Part shown: positions 44,508 to 56,600 of the stretch, piece after piece | Numbering within the stretch: the stretch's first letter is position 1 | Layout of the letters: the number at the start of each line of letters is the position of its first letter | Source: Hypericum androsaemum | Lineage: Eukaryota > Streptophyta > Magnoliopsida > Malpighiales > Hypericaceae | DNA length: 64,000 nt | Assembly (NCBI GenBank): GCA_963995505.1 | Contig: OZ023185.1 | Span: forward strand, 20,099,691 to 20,163,690 | Reading direction: 5' to 3' | Made by a program: the position numbers and the translations under genes | The notes under the pieces: model-generated | Told to the model about the DNA's origin: nothing | The model's database searches: none | What the model saw: the letters and a program-made list of their open reading frames with translations, nothing else

Positions 44508-44840
44508 TGTAACGCCCCGTGATCTGATCGACTGTCTCTCCGTTTTGAGTGCGTTCCGAACTACACTGTACTAGCCGAGGTAATATAACGCCCCGTGATC
44601 CGACCGACTGTCTCCACAGACCAACATAGGTATTTTCCAGCGTGTTTGGTCCTCACTCACACGCATCCCGGGAACTTCCCAGGAGGTCACCCATCCTGAT
44701 CCTACTCCCAGCCAATCACGTTTAACCTTGAAGTTCTCTCAAGATGTGTGCCGGAAAAGAAAGTGCACCTTATTGATATGGATAGTCAAATCAAATCATT
44801 TAAGCCTTTCGGACAGAACAGATCATTATCGGGATATCAC
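44508..44840 (-). mobile_element. Cassandra-like TRIM LTR with 5S rRNA-like segment
   Basis: On the minus strand 44740-44664 reads GAACTTCAAGGTTAAACGTG, then GGGAGTAGGATCAGGATGGGTGACCTCCTGGGAAGT in sequence. This follows the internal-promoter half of plant 5S rRNA. The minus strand then ends GGGGCGTTAcA at 44508, a CA-type LTR end. Cassandra TRIM elements are the known plant elements with a 5S promoter domain in the LTR. The terminal motif TAACGCCCCGTGATC occurs twice (44510 and 44586), so a stretch of about 78 bp near the end is duplicated. The outer border (about 44840) and any target duplication are uncertain. Confidence 0.6.
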
Positions 44841-45030
44841 AGAATGTGCGGTAAACACTTGATTGTCGAATCGGCATTGTTTTCATCAAGCTCGTGGGTC
44901 AGTATAAACTATAAAGTTTAAACCAGCCAAGGCCTGCTCGATATTAATGATGCTAAAGTTTGTCACTGCCCTAGTGCACGTGAGCGATAACATCAGCGCT
45001 TAATTGTAGAATGCAAAAATTAAAAATTCT

Positions 45031-45037
45031 CCCCCCC

Positions 45038-45075
<38 letters not shown>
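45031..45075. repeat. C homopolymer (45 nt, one A)
   Basis: Seven C, one A, then 37 C. Such runs are rarely sequenced to the true length. Confidence 0.9.
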
Positions 45076-45076
<1 letters not shown>

Positions 45077-45165
45077 TAGATCCTAGTACACAAATTATAG
45101 TCCAAACGAGTCTATCTCCCCTATTACCAAACACTTCAAACTTGAAAAATATAATTGTTATACAA

Positions 45166-45318
45166 TTTAATACAGAGAGATTAATATCTTTTATAATCTC
45201 ATCCCGATTTTATCTGAATAAATTAAATTAAATTAAGACAAAATTTAATACAGAGAGATTACAATCATTTATAATCTCATCCCGATTTTATCTGAATAAA
45301 TTAAATTAAATTAAGGCA
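45166..45318. repeat. Tandem duplication of about 77 bp
   Basis: The unit beginning TTTAATACAGAGAGATTA and ending with the TCTGAATAAATTAAATTAAA run occurs twice head to tail with a few differences (AATATCTTTTATAA versus CAATCATTTATAA). It lies about 300 bp upstream of the SurE start. Confidence 0.85.
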
Positions 45319-45626
45319 AACCGCTCTTACGCATATATCCACAATTTCACAAAAGTTCTTAAATGGCCGAGAACATCATATCATCCATTTCCTTCGTAAC
45401 CATCCCAACACGGTGGAGGTGCGACGAGGCATATTCCCCACGCGGCCCAACCATCTCCCGGCCGTGGGCCCACCACCAAAAGGACAAAAAGAGTTTGTTA
45501 CACCAATTGCGTACTCCAAACGCGCTCTTTCCATCGGCCACTAAATCACTTCCACTTGTGCGTAACCGCTACATTCCAAACACCCCGCTGCCCGCTCCTC
45601 GACGTCGTCGTTTCGCGATCAAACAG

Positions 45627-48458
45627 ATGGAGAACAGCGCCGTTTTGGGCGAGGAGAAGCCAACGATCATGGTCACCAACGACGACGGCATCGACGCGCC
45701 AGGGCTGCGCTCGCTCGTCCGCGTCCTCGTCTCCGCCCGCCGCTTCAACGTCTTCGTTTGCGCCCCTGACTCGTAAAACCATCCGCCTCCTCCCTGACCG
45801 TAAAATTGCGCTATTTAGGCTTAGGTTTTCTGATTCTCTCTTTACCGTGTAGGGAGCAGTCGGCGGTTAGCCACAGTATCACTTGGCGGCATCCGATTAC
45901 TGCTCGGCGCGTGGACATCGACGGAGCTACTGCCTTTGCCATTTCTGGTTCGCTATTGATTTTTTCTTTCTTCTTTTTTTTTTTCAGTTTAATAAAGCAG
46001 TTCTTAGGGTTTTAGCTAGTAAGTATCGCTTCCGAGCGGGTGTTTATTTTCGGGGACCGGGATGGCATCTGGCTCGACGTTGTTTTCAATGTTAAAGAGT
46101 GAGTGATAAACAAAAGCGAAGAAATAGGGGAGCGTGTTTTGGCTGGAATTAGTCCCTCCTTGTAAAATGCAGATGAGGCACTTAATGCTCATACTTATTA
46201 GCTACATGTTTTGGTTGATTGCGGTCTCTGTTATGTAGGAACTCCTGCGGATTGCACTTCTTTAGGAGTCTCGCAAGCGTTGTTTCCATCGGTTCCTGAT
46301 CTGGTACGCTCCTTTGCGTTGCTCGTTTTGTTTTCAGATTGTTGATTATCGGACACCGTTCTCTTTGTTTAGCCTTCAATCTCTGTTTTTACATATGCTG
46401 TTCTATATCGATCGATTAGTTTTGGTCGTCTGTCGCTTGTTCCGCTTGTTCACAAAGTTTTGTCGTTACTTCTCTTGCAGGTAATCAGTGGGATAAATAT
46501 TGGTAGCAACTGCGGCTATCATGTGTAAGAATTAAAATGTACTTTGTCTCGTTGTTATTAGCATGCATATTCACCTGCAACAAGAATGCCTATAACATGT
46601 TATGACTAGGAGCTCGACGCTGGTAATGTTTGCAATTGGACACATGAACCATATTTGTAATGATGTTGCCCAAGCCCTAATATAGGCTACAGCAACTAGC
46701 ACTATCAATCTTCAGATATCCTCACATGCTTCTCTGGGAGTGTTACGCTGCCACCTTATATAATTTGTTAAGCATATCTTACATTTCACTGTTAAGATTG
46801 TTTCCCAGATTGTGATTAAGCTTCCATTTCTTAACTTGCAGAGTGTACTCTGGTACAGTTGCTGGTGCTAGAGAGGCCTTTTTTTATGATATACCTTCTA
46901 TCTCCTTGTCATATGATTGGTGAGTATGGAAAACAGAGACAAGATTTCATTGGATCAGGTTATGTTATGACATTACCTAGTGCATAGTGTGTCCTGGAGT
47001 AGCAGCAGAGGATAACTAGTTTCCTACTGCATGATTTTTATTGCTTGTAGGATTGGAGGAAAGAGCAACATTGAGGATTTCGCAGTTGCTGCTGAGGCTT
47101 GCATACCGATAATAAGTGCCATACTTTCGGAGAATAGGAAGCAAACATATCCCTTAGGGTGCTTTTTGAATATTGATCTCCCAACTAATGTTGCTCAGCA
47201 CAAGGTAAGTCACCATTAGCTCCTTCTTTTACATCAATCATATGTTCAAGACATCAAAGTTGCTGTTTCCTGCTGTTGCATCCTCATTCCACCTCGTAGA
47301 TTATTTGACTCTGAGATGGGGTGATGAATGAAAGGTGGCATTATATAATGCCCTACTACTCTCTGTCTTTGTTGGTTCCTTTTCTGGGGTTTTACTATGC
47401 TTGGGCTGGATCCCTTTCAGATTTAACCATGTTCTCCAATATTTTATTCTCTTAGCCTGCCTAACGTATTTTCATCATTTTACTTGTTATATGATAATTG
47501 CTGCAACATGAAATTAGTAGGTCCTATCCAAAGAATTTGGCACGTTTTACTTGCTGTTTTTGATTCAGCCGAACTATTTTGTCTCTCGTTCCTTTTGACG
47601 GCCATGCTGGTGTTTCTCTTTCCTCCCATCCGATTGGGTGAGTTCCATCCCATCGGCCAGACACTTATTTGTGGTCAGTCAAGTCGAATCTCTATAAGGA
47701 TAAGACAAAAAAGTATGACGTACTGAACATTCGCTCTTGCATAGCTTGCAAGTTCTTGGCTCTGGAAGTGCTATGTTGAATCACTGTTGAACTGTGCGAG
47801 CGTGTCCTAGGAGCTGATAGTGTAGCTTCCATTTTTCATCACTCACTTAATTGATGGGATCAACACAAAGGGTCCACCTGGTTATCTAGTTTATCTGCTG
47901 CTGTCATTGCATGTCTACATTTAGATGTTAACATGCTGTCAGGTTGCCTCAACAGGGATATAAGTTGACAAAGCAGGGAAAGAGCATTTACAAAATGGGA
48001 TGGAAGCAAGTTACTTCTTATGCTGAAGGCGGTAAAATGTTATCAACCATGACAATGGATACAGACTCCAATGTCACAACGGGTTCAGATGCTACGAATT
48101 TATCACAGGGGCATCTCGCCTTTACAAGAGAAGTATTTTTCCACCCTTCATTATCTATCGTCTGTTGCCTTGCCAGATTAGAGAACCTGACCTTCGATTT
48201 CCTGACAGGTGAAGGGAGCGCCAATTTATGAGGAAGATGCAGACCATAGGTTTCTTAAAGAAGGATATGTACGTCCATCCTTTCACTTCCTTTTCCGAAT
48301 AGTTTGCAACTGACTATGACACATAAATTGCATGTATTTCATTTCAGATAACTGTTACTCCTCTTGGTGCCCTCTCCCGCGCGGAGATCGCCTACCTGCC
48401 GTATTTTGAGAATTGGTTGCCCAATGTGGTTGATCGGTCATCTCCTTCAGCCTTGTAG
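45627..48458 (+). CDS. SURE: SurE-like 5'-nucleotidase/acid phosphatase, nine exons
   Basis: Exons 45627-45772, 45853-45947, 46239-46303, 46481-46524, 46842-46919, 47051-47204, 47956-48132, 48209-48268 and 48348-48458 join in phase with GT-AG borders to 309 residues. The SurE fold is complete: metal-binding [11 protein letters not shown] (D19, D20), [26 protein letters not shown], the nucleotide-phosphate motif [22 protein letters not shown], and the C-terminal [11 protein letters not shown] and ENWLPNVV. Homologues hydrolyse nucleoside monophosphates and other phosphomonoesters with a divalent metal. ATG 45627 is chosen because homologues have only a short leader before [10 protein letters not shown]. 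The alternative ATG 45363 would add 88 residues rich in Arg/Ser that could be an organelle signal. No disabling change is seen. Confidence 0.93.
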
Positions 48459-49963
48459 AGCAGAAAACATCGACGATTGTCATCTAGAGAGGCATGAATA
48501 ATCTCGTAAGTTTCTTATATCCAGTATTGATTGATATGCATTATAAGAAGTTAGGAGAACGAAATCAGAAGAAAGATTCTTTTATTTTCGTGCTTCAGTG
48601 ATTCATATTATTCAAGGACGAATAATCCTTTCTATGATTCCCTACTCATTTTCCTTCCAGACATGTAACAAATTACTCGGTCAAGAACAGCTTGATATGA
48701 AAACTGCCCTGTCAAGGCGGAAGCTGCGGGTTCGAGCCCCGTCAGCCCCTTCTGTTGATTTGTGGTGTGTGCGAGAATCATCGATCCCAACAGTTCAACT
48801 ATTCTTTTAAATGAAATTCATAGTCGTCAACCATTAAAATCTACGATCACGAATTGTTTTGGTTCAGAAAGTTGAGTTTTTGCTATTCCAAGGCTCTAAA
48901 CATGAAGCATGTCAGTTAGGAGAGAACCATCAAGTCGCTTCTCACAACGAGGATCCAATTCCTTTGTGGAGAGATTTGAATTCTTTCAAGGAAATTCCGA
49001 ATTCAAACTTTACAAACGAAAAAAAACACTGATGACAAATCTACCGCACGAGTTTAGACCAACACCATTTTGCTTCCATTCGCTTGTCTTGTGCTCCTTC
49101 CTTGCCATGGTCAAAAAGGAGGAAAAGGGGGTTGGCAGGAGCTAGTCAATAACCGGTGTGTAACACGTCTCAATGACCAAATAAAAAACGTATAACCGAC
49201 ACTTTGTGTGCCGACACTTCATATCTCCGACCTCCAAAGTATTGACTCGAACAAATATACTAATATTTATATCTTTATTAGTTGATTGATTCATTAATCA
49301 ATGATTCGATTTGTCGAAAAAGCAACCATAACAAATATTACAATCAAAATTTGTGAAATAAGGTTATATTCACACAAATATTTGTTAAACAGTAAGTACT
49401 AAGTAGAATTCATTTTATTGAGAAGTTCAAAATCATGTGAGTTGCTCTATCCATTTCTGTAGTAACCTCAAGTCAACGTCACGACTTAGAAAAGGATATG
49501 AAAGAAACAAGTCACTAACTACTGCTACCGCCAACTCGTGAAATAGACAAATAAACAATAAGACCCCAAATATAAGATTAAACAGAGCTCTCTAATCTCT
49601 CACTCGGTGAAATTTCCTATTCGTGCCCGAATTAGTTATTGAAGTTGATTAAGCTCGTTTAATATATTAACACACTCTTAAAAAATATCTCGATAAAATT
49701 CTTCTTACCAATTTTAACGCAGCCGTATCCTATAAGAAACAACAAAAAAAAGTACGTGACAGCGGAGTAGCCATAATTGTTGACTCAAAAAGATCAATAA
49801 TTTAAGAAGGAAGATGTAAAAGAAGCCAAAAACCTTTCAACTCCGAAACAGGTAAATATCATCGTAAATATATTATGTACATCAGTGAAAAAGGTTAAAA
49901 AAAAACTCTCGATTAACTACTGGAATCGTCGGTTGGATAGATAATTAAGAAGCATCATTCTTC
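48459..49963. other. SurE 3' flank and intergenic
   Basis: Contains the SurE 3' UTR and the plastid trnD fragment at 48704-48748. Otherwise no supported gene; the ORF 48909-49145 is unrecognised. Confidence 0.45.
48704..48748 (+). pseudogene. trnD-GUC: 3' half of plastid-type trnD-GUC
   Basis: GCCCTGTCAAGGCGG (anticodon arm, GTC), then AAGCTGCGGGTTCGAGCCCC and GTCAG match the anticodon loop, variable loop and T-arm of chloroplast tRNA-Asp. The acceptor and D-arm half is missing upstream and the last acceptor bases differ (CCCC for TCCCG). It is an organelle-derived fragment and cannot fold into a tRNA. Confidence 0.8.
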
Positions 49964-50275
49964 TCATGGCTTCGAGGTCAAGGTCGCTGGCGTGTGTGAT
50001 TCCACGAGTATTGACCATAACACATGAACATCTTCATATGGGCAGGATTTTACATCATCGTAAAGAATGTATATCCCTCTTCCTGAAAATCCCGACTCGA
50101 AAATAGGTTAGTCCATCAGTGATTGAGACTACGATGGTGTGGTAGAGATGCAACGTGAAATGCCTTAAAAAGGAAGATTAAAAGAATAAGTGGGTGACTT
50201 ACTCTTCTTTGGAGTTGTCTGCAGGCGGAACCAAAGCTTCTTCACAGGAGAGAAGAGGGAATGGAGCCACCCCAT
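49964..50275 (-). CDS. 63-residue conserved plant protein of unknown function, two exons
   Basis: Exon 1 (50275-50203) reads MGWLHSLFSPVKKLWFRLQ plus TTPKK. A 120-bp intron with donor gtaagtc and acceptor tttcag follows. Exon 2 (50082-49964) reads GIYILYDDVKSCPYEDVHVL then WSILVESHTPATLTSKP and stop. I recognise the pattern of a small plant-specific family with a tryptophan/basic amphipathic N-terminus and the core GIYILYEDVKSCPYEDVxVLWSILVE. No biochemical role is known to me. The splice phase is right, and the match to the family core supports a real gene despite its size. There is no transmembrane segment; the N-terminal part could form a basic membrane-contacting helix (inference). Confidence 0.8.
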
Positions 50276-53224
50276 TAAGAGAAGAATTGGGTATGGCTAA
50301 GCTAGCTACCTCATTAGGTGCAAGAGGGGAGGGAAATTAATAACAAGGATGAAGAAAAAGGGAGGGGATAAATTGAGACTTCACAACTATATGGTTTGCT
50401 TAGACAAGAGGTGAAGTCAAGGGTATAGTATTACTAAAAAAAATACTTGCCTAGATAATACAAAACGTATATGAATTGACGTAAATTTATAGCTAAATTT
50501 ACAAGAGATGTGACAAAAAAGCATACTAGTAATATTATGTAGTTTGCTCCTGTAACAAAATATAAAAAATATTATTTTCTAGATTTGGGTGTCCCAACAT
50601 TCTCTTTTTTTTTCTTGCAGGCCAATAATAATGCAATGTCACAAAATTTTTATTTTGGTACAATGTCAGTGTCAAGCTCCTTATATAAATGATAATAATC
50701 TAGAAGGAGTAGGGCCACCCCACCAATCCCTGGTACTTTACACTCCTTTCACTCCATGCAACTCTCCTAATTTTTTCATGTGTTTAATTTCCATGGGCTT
50801 GGCCTCCCTTGTGTCTCAAGCGTCGAAAGTTTTTTAGCCAGAACTCTATATTCGAATATCTATGTGTCGACTAATTCAAAAAATTAAATTATTTTTTGAA
50901 AGATGATAAATTTTTTTGAAAAAATATTTAAATTGAGAAAATATTTTTAATTATATGTATTGTCAAGTTTAAACACAAAGCAACAAAGCATTTATGTTTT
51001 CTGTTGTCCAACATTCAACAAAATTATGTATTTTTTAATTGGCAAGATTACCATATCTCACTCAAAAGGTGAGGTTTTAGGTGAGCCCCTAAACATTCAA
51101 CAAAATTATGTATTTTTTAACTTTCTTGAAACTGTAACGGAAACCTCTATTTGGGTTTTTGTGACGTGAATTTTTTTAAGTTTTTAGTTCAAGTCTAACT
51201 AACGAATAATTATATATAAAATAGGTTTGACAATTTTCTACCAAAATTAAAATAATAATTACTTTGTCCTATTACTCTGTACAACCAGTGTTTGTGTTTT
51301 CTTCTTCTTTTGTCCCTCAGTTATTACATCTACGGATACCTGTCTCAAGGGATATAAATTTATGATGGGGCGTACCAAGCGAAATGTTTTTTTAATGAAT
51401 ATACTCAATCTCGAGTATTCCAAAAGTAATAAAATTAGAATACAACGTATCAAAAAAAAACTTAGAATCCATTATTAGTGGATCTATCGTAACGCATGGA
51501 ATGAGTGGGGTTTGGCCCAATAACTACTCAATGAAAAGCCCAAATCTGAAGACTTTTGGTCTATTAAGCTTATGATGTATCGGCTCAACAGACGCGTTCA
51601 TTTTTTCAGGGCCAAAAGTAAGTACGAGGCTTTACTCAAAAAATGGGTAAGCAAAAGGCTCGAAGAATATACTTCAGCCCTTCGATGCTGGCTCGATCAT
51701 TAAAATTGTACCTACCACCCAGCTAACGTCGACATGGTTCAATTCAAATTGATCAATCGGCGGTTCGGTAATATGAACTTGAACTTTGACCACGGTTTAT
51801 GGAATTGTTCTATAGTTTTCTTAAAAGATTCTGGTTATAGTTCTGTGTATTAGAGAATTATAAAAATTAGGAACTTTGAATCGACATTTTCAGAACCGTG
51901 AAACTGCAGAATCATGTTAGATTGTGAAATTGTCGAATCGGGTCAAATTTTGATTTTTTTTAGAGCACGTGAAACTTTTTTTTTCTAAAAAATAGGTGAA
52001 CTATTGGTTCAAACATAACTGACTGTTCTGCTAGCCTCGTTGGAACCTTATAGGGTGGTTCGAGTTCAAGTTTAATATATTTGGAATTGTGGAACCGAAG
52101 ATTTCAGAAACATAACCAGAGATTTTGTAACCGTGGGCACCCTACACTGGGCACAAATAGCAACTGGCCGAAAATTGTGATGGTTTAATTAAAATTTTTG
52201 AATTTGAACTCTAAAAAATAGCCGTACTAAATTTTATAGAACAAAATTGTCATAATTTTTGTCCGACCAAATTTGAACCTGGTATACGTCTCAATACCAA
52301 GTGGGCAAATTGTTTTATAATAAAAGATGCCTGATTCTAAAATAAAGAAAAAGAACTATTGTTACTTGCTATCTTTTATGAAGGCAGATTCCAAAAATTT
52401 GATCCAAAATCTGTTTCGAGCTATGGGGTCCATAGTCCACCCACAAGGACACAGCATATACACTTGTCCAATCGAGTAAGAACTAAGAACTATAATGGTC
52501 AACACACAAGGAGACCCACATCTTTGCAAATTGGAGGGGCCGAGAAATTGATTGTACCATAAAGCTGTTGCATGTAACGATCATTACCAAGTACTCTTTT
52601 GTAACGGTTGCTAAGCTTTAACCTTTATAACGTTCACACAGATGAATCTTCTTTCACCTTTTTCCCGCTTTTATTTGTTGGGTTATGGCATGAAAACAGT
52701 ATAGATCATAAATTTTTTTATGTAGAGCTTCTTTCGGTTGGGCTGTAACGACAAAGGCATTGAAACGTGTTGGACCTGAATTGAAGATCTATCGTTTTGG
52801 TGATAATGATGGTTTAACAACTCAAACTTGACAGGTTATGCATTTGATACTTGAATTTCAAACTTAAATTTTGAACATATTACATGTATTGGTTGATAAA
52901 ATCGGATTGAACCGACTAATACAGATTCGAGTTGTCTAGAACGGTGGTAAAATTCTCCCAACATATATTTAATACTGTTACGTTTCCAATGGCTTCAGCT
53001 TAATTTTTTTTTACTAGTTGATCTAAACATTTTTTTGGAACAGTTAATCCAAGTATTTTTTGATTTTTGAAATGTGAATTACTTTCTCATTTGTTAGACC
53101 AAAGTTTTGGCTCATGGCTTGTATGAATATGATCCTCAGAAGTCCCATTAATTTTTTGCAATTTAATACTTGACCTGATCTCTATAGTTCTAGGGGAAAA
53201 ATGAAACTGTGGTCTGACTAATGA
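50276..53224. other. Intergenic, about 2.9 kb without recognised genes
   Basis: The first few hundred bases upstream of the small gene would be its promoter. A direct repeat AACATTCAACAAAATTATGTATTTTTTAA occurs at about 51010 and 51093. Short ORFs (50589-50837, 50960-51169, 51259-51453, 52359-52562) resemble nothing. Confidence 0.4.
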
Positions 53225-53240
53225 CAAAATATTCCTATAT

Positions 53241-53656
53241 TTTTTTTGAAAAGTAAAATTTTATTATTCCTCAAAAAAATTCCACGGGTAATTACACCAA
53301 AAAATTATATCACATTAGGAACACGATAAATACTAATCAAAGTAGTTTGTTACAAGATAAATACTATCTAATTCTTTAGACCACGATGAAAAAATAAACC
53401 AAAAAAATTCTCGTCTCCAAACTGCTTGGTGAAAAAAGTGCCAAAGCGTATAAACCCTTTCTGAACATCCATGAGAACCACCAAAACGCGTCGAAAACAA
53501 ACCATATTTAAGGAGGATGGAAGACCTTTGCTTGGACTCGGCCAACTGCTGCATCTTGGAGCTCTTTGACAATAAGCACAGAATCAACGTCCCAAGTTAT
53601 TCCAATCTTTTTACGGATATCCAAGTGGTCTTCACCAATTTTGCTTGTCTCAGTTC
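53241..53656 (-). mobile_element. Retroposed insertion (LINE/SINE-like) with 16-bp TSD
   Basis: The exact 16-bp repeat CAAAATATTCCTATAT is at 53225-53240 and 53657-53672. The left end starts with a T run (an A tail on the minus strand), as for target-primed reverse transcription. The minus strand reads DVDSVLIVKELQDAAVGRVQ and then a Trp/Phe-rich stretch typical of plant LINE 3' ends. I judge it a severely 5'-truncated LINE; the family assignment is less sure than the insertion itself. Confidence 0.75.
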
Positions 53657-53672
53657 CAAAATATTCCTATAT

Positions 53673-56600
53673 ATCATAAGTGGAAATTGGAAAATTATTA
53701 TTTTTAATAAAAAATTCTTGACCCCTAGATCGGGAAAAGTTACAATGAGTACATCGAAAAGTTACAACGAAACTAATATGATCCCTCGTTAGATTAGGAA
53801 CAAGTTGGTCTCTTGGGGATACTTTTAACTCATACATAGATAGCAATTTTTATTTGAATATGATAGATGTGTGTATAGTATCTTTGGTATTGTGTTTTGG
53901 TATAATTGGTGTAAATTTCCCTGTGAGTTTTTTTGGAGGAACATTAAAACAAAGTTTACAAAAAAATTGATAGCAGATGTCGTACCAACCAACTAATTAA
54001 TTTATATAGCTGAACCTCGTTGCATGGGCACTGGTTTATTTTTTTTAAGTTCACGAGTTGGACAAACAAGCCATCTGAGATTTGACATTTCAATATGATT
54101 TCTAATATTATTTTAAGCAGATTGCTTGGACCTTTTCAGCTGGAAGTAACCTTAATTGCAACTATTACCAATTGTCTTCGTATGTGGATAGACAGAGAGA
54201 ATATGACCCAGAGAGGGAAACCACTAAATTGCGTACAGTACTCAAAGTATTTGAATTTAAATGGGACAATGATCCAATTGAACCATGCACTATAAAAATG
54301 ATATAATATATAGTTGGACTCTGGCTTTGTAGTTGGTTTATTATCTGTATGGTATAAATTGGAAAGTGGTTCACGGCTTTTCAAATTTTGATATCATACC
54401 CACAAGATCAAAGGAAAAAGAAAGAGTAGGTAAGTGATCAAGCAACTTTAGCTGGAATATTTGTATCATGGGGCAGAAACGATTCCGTTCTCGCAGTGTT
54501 ATCGACTGTATTCTTTTTTTAGTGTTATTTTTTTATTAGGTTTTACTGTATTAGGGTTTTGAAGAGACCGACGACTACGAGGTTGCGAGATCTTCCTGTT
54601 GTATATAGATTACAATAAAATTTACTTCTAAAAAAAGTGATCTAGCAACTTGGAAGCTTCTATGTTCTATCTTCTTACGAGTCTGGGAAAGACTATTTTG
54701 GTCGAATAGAATTTTAAATTTATGTAATTGAGGACTTTTTTTTAGGAGGATGTGTATTGGCGATCTTCTAATCAATTACTCAGCTACTAAGTAGAGTTTT
54801 TTCATGTTTTATGAACGGATCGAACTCGATCCTGAATTAGTTAACCCTTACGTAAATAGTGTGAATGATATGAGTGCATCAAAAAACTGAAAATCTTGCT
54901 ACAAAGTCATGATCCAACACAAGTCCAACTAGACAAACCTGACACTAGTTGACGAAAACACCAAAAATATTATAAATATTATTGCAAATGCATCAAGGCA
55001 GTTCGTGACTTTGGGCTGTCTTTTTAAGGTGTTTGCTTTCGATTTTAAGACAGAATATTAAGGGGACCTTTAAAAAGGTAGCTGGAAACTTGGGTGAAAA
55101 AGGGAAGGAGAATCTCCATTATGCTTGTGTATGGACAAATGAAAGAGAGATTTCACTAGGTGCCACTTTTCCTTGTAGTTCTTTAATATCCACATTATAT
55201 AAAAGCTTTAATCCTTCAGCTTTGGGAAACTCAAATTGCTCACTGATCGGAGCTATAAAGCCATCCCTTGCAATAACTAGCAAGCTAAGAATTGTTGCAT
55301 ATTAAACACTTTCTTGACCGAAATTCAGTTCAGTACAATGTAGTTTTACGTATGTTTTTTATGCGGTAAAATTTGTTTCAAAGTAATTACAAATGGTGAT
55401 ATTATTTTCTTGCTCGACACTTTAGTGACACCTACTCGATTTGATAAACTAACTCATCATTAAAAAAATTGTATAAAAAAGTATACTATATACTTGTAGA
55501 TAAACTATTTTTATGTATTTTGAAATGCAAAATACTTTATTAACAAACAACATGGTACTATGGCCTAAATTTTTTATTTATTTAATCGTGTACGTGGAAA
55601 TTGGAAATCAATATTTTGGGGATGCACCGAAAATTAAGTGCATACTGAACATAATCATTCTAACCCAACCTTTGACATATTTCCCGGCAAAATCATGACA
55701 ATTCGTGGGACAGCTTAGTTTCCTGTATCGCCGATCATTACAACGAGAATTTAATTTGGATAAAAGCTGGAACCGGTCCCATTAACCATAAAAATTTCCT
55801 TTATTTTTCGTGGGAATAAATTGTTTTGTTTTTTTTAGGAAACAAAAAACAAGTTCACAATTTACGGATTTTGACTATATGGTTTGGTAACCTAATGGCT
55901 CGTTCGAGGTTAGAACATATAGCAAAGCGCATCGTACAATGTCCCGCGATAATTAAATAAACTACAAAAATATTTTAACTTAATTAAACTGTTTCGAGTT
56001 TGAATCATTAAAATGCACTGGTGTTAAATATTTGTCGGAATAAATTTTTATCATTTTTCAAAAGTCCTAATCGGTTCTAATCTGACTTAGTCGACACACT
56101 AACTATCTAGATGTCAAGTGATACCAACCAAAAAATTAAATAGACTGTAGAAAGAAATCCAATAATTAAATGCTAAATCTGTAATTTAAAAGTCAACAGA
56201 GTTTGGCCTTTGCTTTCTTGTCCTCACATATACCTTCTTTATAAAACAACTAGAAGAGTTAAATTAACTTGTGGTTCTTCATGGAGACGCCAAAGGCAGT
56301 CGCTAGGCCTTTGTTAGTATTTATTTGTTCTATCTATCAATAGATAGACAATATTTCCTAAAAATGAGCTATCCTATTGCTTGGCTCAGCTTCTTATACA
56401 TCGAATAGACATAGGAATTAACTATTTGATTTTTTAGGTTAATTATTATCTCGTCTTGTGTATTATTAATTATCTTTACGAAAGACCACCGGTTTTAAAA
56501 TCCATAAAAATGTGACATGAGTTTTGTTTAGCGAAATATTTTGGTATAACGAGTAAGAAAATTGAAATTTAACACAATTGTATTATCAAAATTTGAACTA

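Larger units (their letters stand above)
44841..45626. other. 5' flank of the SurE gene
   Basis: Holds the C homopolymer and a tandem duplication (separate entries). The reading frame of SurE is open upstream to an ATG at 45363, so a longer N-terminus is formally possible. Confidence 0.5.

Noticed and set aside
44664..44740. Genuine 5S rRNA gene
   Set aside because: Only about half of 5S is recognisable and it sits next to LTR-like termini; there is no complete 120-nt gene.
48704..48748. Functional tRNA-Asp gene
   Set aside because: The acceptor 5' strand and D-arm are missing.
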